A program made the translations under genes and the position numbers. A stretch of 64,000 bases of DNA from Porphyromonas sp. COT-290 OH3588 (GTDB lineage Bacteria; Bacteroidota; Bacteroidia; Bacteroidales; Porphyromonadaceae), in the NCBI RefSeq assembly GCF_000769075.1, contig NZ_JRFC01000014.1, forward strand, positions 346,889 to 410,888, in the 5' to 3' direction. The notes below the pieces were generated by a model. It did no database searches, was not told where the DNA came from, and saw nothing but the letters and a program-made list of their open reading frames with translations. Positions 63,011-64,000 of this stretch are shown in pieces (position 1 is the stretch's first letter; every line of letters starts with the position of its first letter).

Positions 63011-64000
63011 ATGAACGAACGATATATGCAGCGTGGCGTCTCGGCCTCCAAAGAGGACGTACACAACGCCATCAAAAATGTGGACAAGGGTTTGTATCCC
63101 TCGGCTTTCTGCAAGATTATCCCCGACATTCTCGGAGGAGACCCCGAGTACTGCAACATCATGCATGCCGATGGAGCTGGTACCAAGAGTTCACTCGCCT
63201 ACATGTATTGGCGCGAAACGGGAGATCTATCGGTGTGGCGAGGCATCGCACAAGATGCGCTCATCATGAATATTGACGACCTACTCTGCGTGGGTGCCAC
63301 GGACAATATCCTCGTATCCTCGACCATCGGACGCAACAAGCACCTAATCCCCGGAGAAGTAATCTCTGCTATTATCAACGGGACCGAGGAGCTATTGGCC
63401 GAGCTCAGAGAGCAGGGCGTGCGTGCCTACTCGACAGGTGGAGAAACAGCAGATGTAGGCGACTTGGTACGCACCATCATCGTAGATAGTACTGTTACCT
63501 GCCGTATGAAGCGTAGCGACGTCATCGACAATGCCAATATCAAGGGCGGCGATGTGATTGTCGGCTTAGCCTCTTACGGACAAGCTAGCTACGAGCGAGA
63601 GTACAATGGCGGCATGGGGAGCAATGGCCTTACCTCTGCTCGCCACGATGTGCTGGAGCATTCGCTAGCGAGCAAATATCCCGAGAGCTATGATGCAGCA
63701 GTGCCAGCGGAACTCGTCTATAGTGGTAGCCGGGCCTTGACCTCGCCAGTAGAGGGAGCACCACTAGATGCAGGTCGCCTCATTCTATCACCGACACGCA
63801 CCTACGCACCGATCATCAAGAAGGTGCTAGACGAGATGCGTAAGCGTGTACACGGTATGGTTCACTGCTCGGGAGGAGCTCAGACCAAGGTGATGCACTT
63901 CGTCAAGAATAAGCGTGTCATCAAGGATAATCTGTTCCCCGTACCTCCACTCTTCGACCTAATCCACAAAGAGAGTGGTACGCCTGCCAAGGAGATGTAC
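63011..64000 (+). CDS. purM: Phosphoribosylformylglycinamidine cyclo-ligase (partial, 5' part)
   Basis: The frame opens at 63011 (MNERYMQRGVSASKEDVHNA) and continues through the right edge, giving 330 codons without a stop. It matches the AIR synthase fold of PurM, which makes aminoimidazole ribonucleotide in purine synthesis. Landmarks are MHADGAGTKSSLAYMYW, DALIMNIDDLLCVGATDNIL, STGGETADVGDLVRTIIVDS and KGGDVIVGLASYG. The sequence is the divergent Bacteroidetes type, longer than E. coli PurM in the middle. The C-terminal part lies outside the window. Confidence 0.88.
   Translation, partial: MNERYMQRGVSASKEDVHNAIKNVDKGLYPSAFCKIIPDILGGDPEYCNIMHADGAGTKSSLAYMYWRETGDLSVWRGIAQDALIMNIDDLLCVGATDNILVSSTIGRNKHLIPGEVISAIINGTEELLAELREQGVRAYSTGGETADVGDLVRTIIVDSTVTCRMKRSDVIDNANIKGGDVIVGLASYGQASYEREYNGGMGSNGLTSARHDVLEHSLASKYPESYDAAVPAELVYSGSRALTSPVEGAPLDAGRLILSPTRTYAPIIKKVLDEMRKRVHGMVHCSGGAQTKVMHFVKNKRVIKDNLFPVPPLFDLIHKESGTPAKEMY

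Overview
The window is chromosomal DNA of a Bacteroidales bacterium, most likely a Porphyromonas species. The genus is an inference. It rests on Bacteroidetes -7 boxes (TAnnTTTG) in front of many genes, three secreted proteins ending in type IX secretion (T9SS) sorting-domain-like tails, a PrtT-like C10 cysteine protease, a DUF4249/TonB receptor pair, NspC-type spermidine synthesis, and roughly balanced base composition. Genes lie on both strands. There are two tRNAs, no rRNA, no CRISPR array and no intact insertion sequence.

Layout. 1-1.1 kb: 5' end of rny, zapA and a coiled-coil partner (minus). 2-3.9 kb: a T9SS-type secreted protein. 3.9-7.4 kb: DUF4249 lipoprotein and TonB receptor. 7.7-9.5 kb: an unusual fusion of a class I amidotransferase-like hydrolase with an M19 dipeptidase. 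9.5-13.8 kb: gyrB, then bcp-recA-gmk. 14.6-18.5 kb: C10 protease with 222-bp tandem repeats. 18.6-21.5 kb: nspC-ftsY and mscL. 22.5-30.5 kb: pflB-pflA-Crp regulator, pirin, ROK glucokinase, NUDIX, a transporter and an HD protein. 30.5-34.2 kb: marC, tRNA-Gly, small lipoprotein, holA, orphan HSDR_N protein, GNAT. 35-40 kb: GH29 fucosidase, cutC, transglutaminase-like protein. 40-46.5 kb: FAH protein, rex, the walJ-rsmI-lipoprotein-HAD-recO unit, ansA. 48-53 kb: membrane TPR/AraC regulator, hcp, tRNA-His. 53.4-58.4 kb: rpiB-tkt, SDR-pdxB, DUF3467. 59.5-64 kb: GH73-LysM hydrolase, leucine-rich T9SS protein, and the 5' part of purM.

Functional picture. Genes for anaerobic and redox physiology recur: pyruvate formate-lyase with its activase and a Crp/Fnr-type regulator, Rex, and the hybrid-cluster protein Hcp. 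CRP/FNR-like palindromes of the same architecture lie upstream of both pflB and hcp. Peptide and glycan scavenging is represented by the C10 protease, dipeptidase fusion, fucosidase and TonB receptor. Many transcription units end in long, nearly perfect hairpins.

The most striking signal is not a gene. Six intergenic gaps hold a divergent non-coding element of about 324 bp (1178, 13958, 21711, 34464, 50684, 58806). All six have exactly 66 bp between two direct copies of a 12-mer (ATTGATGGGAAG or a variant) and exactly 178 bp from the second copy to an AAATACG box. Several copies also carry an inverted third 12-mer near the far end. All six lie in promoter-bearing gaps, five of them between divergent genes. 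I cannot assign this element to any named family. A gene-free stretch at 46.6-47.2 kb with an orphan promoter is a second candidate for an unannotated RNA.
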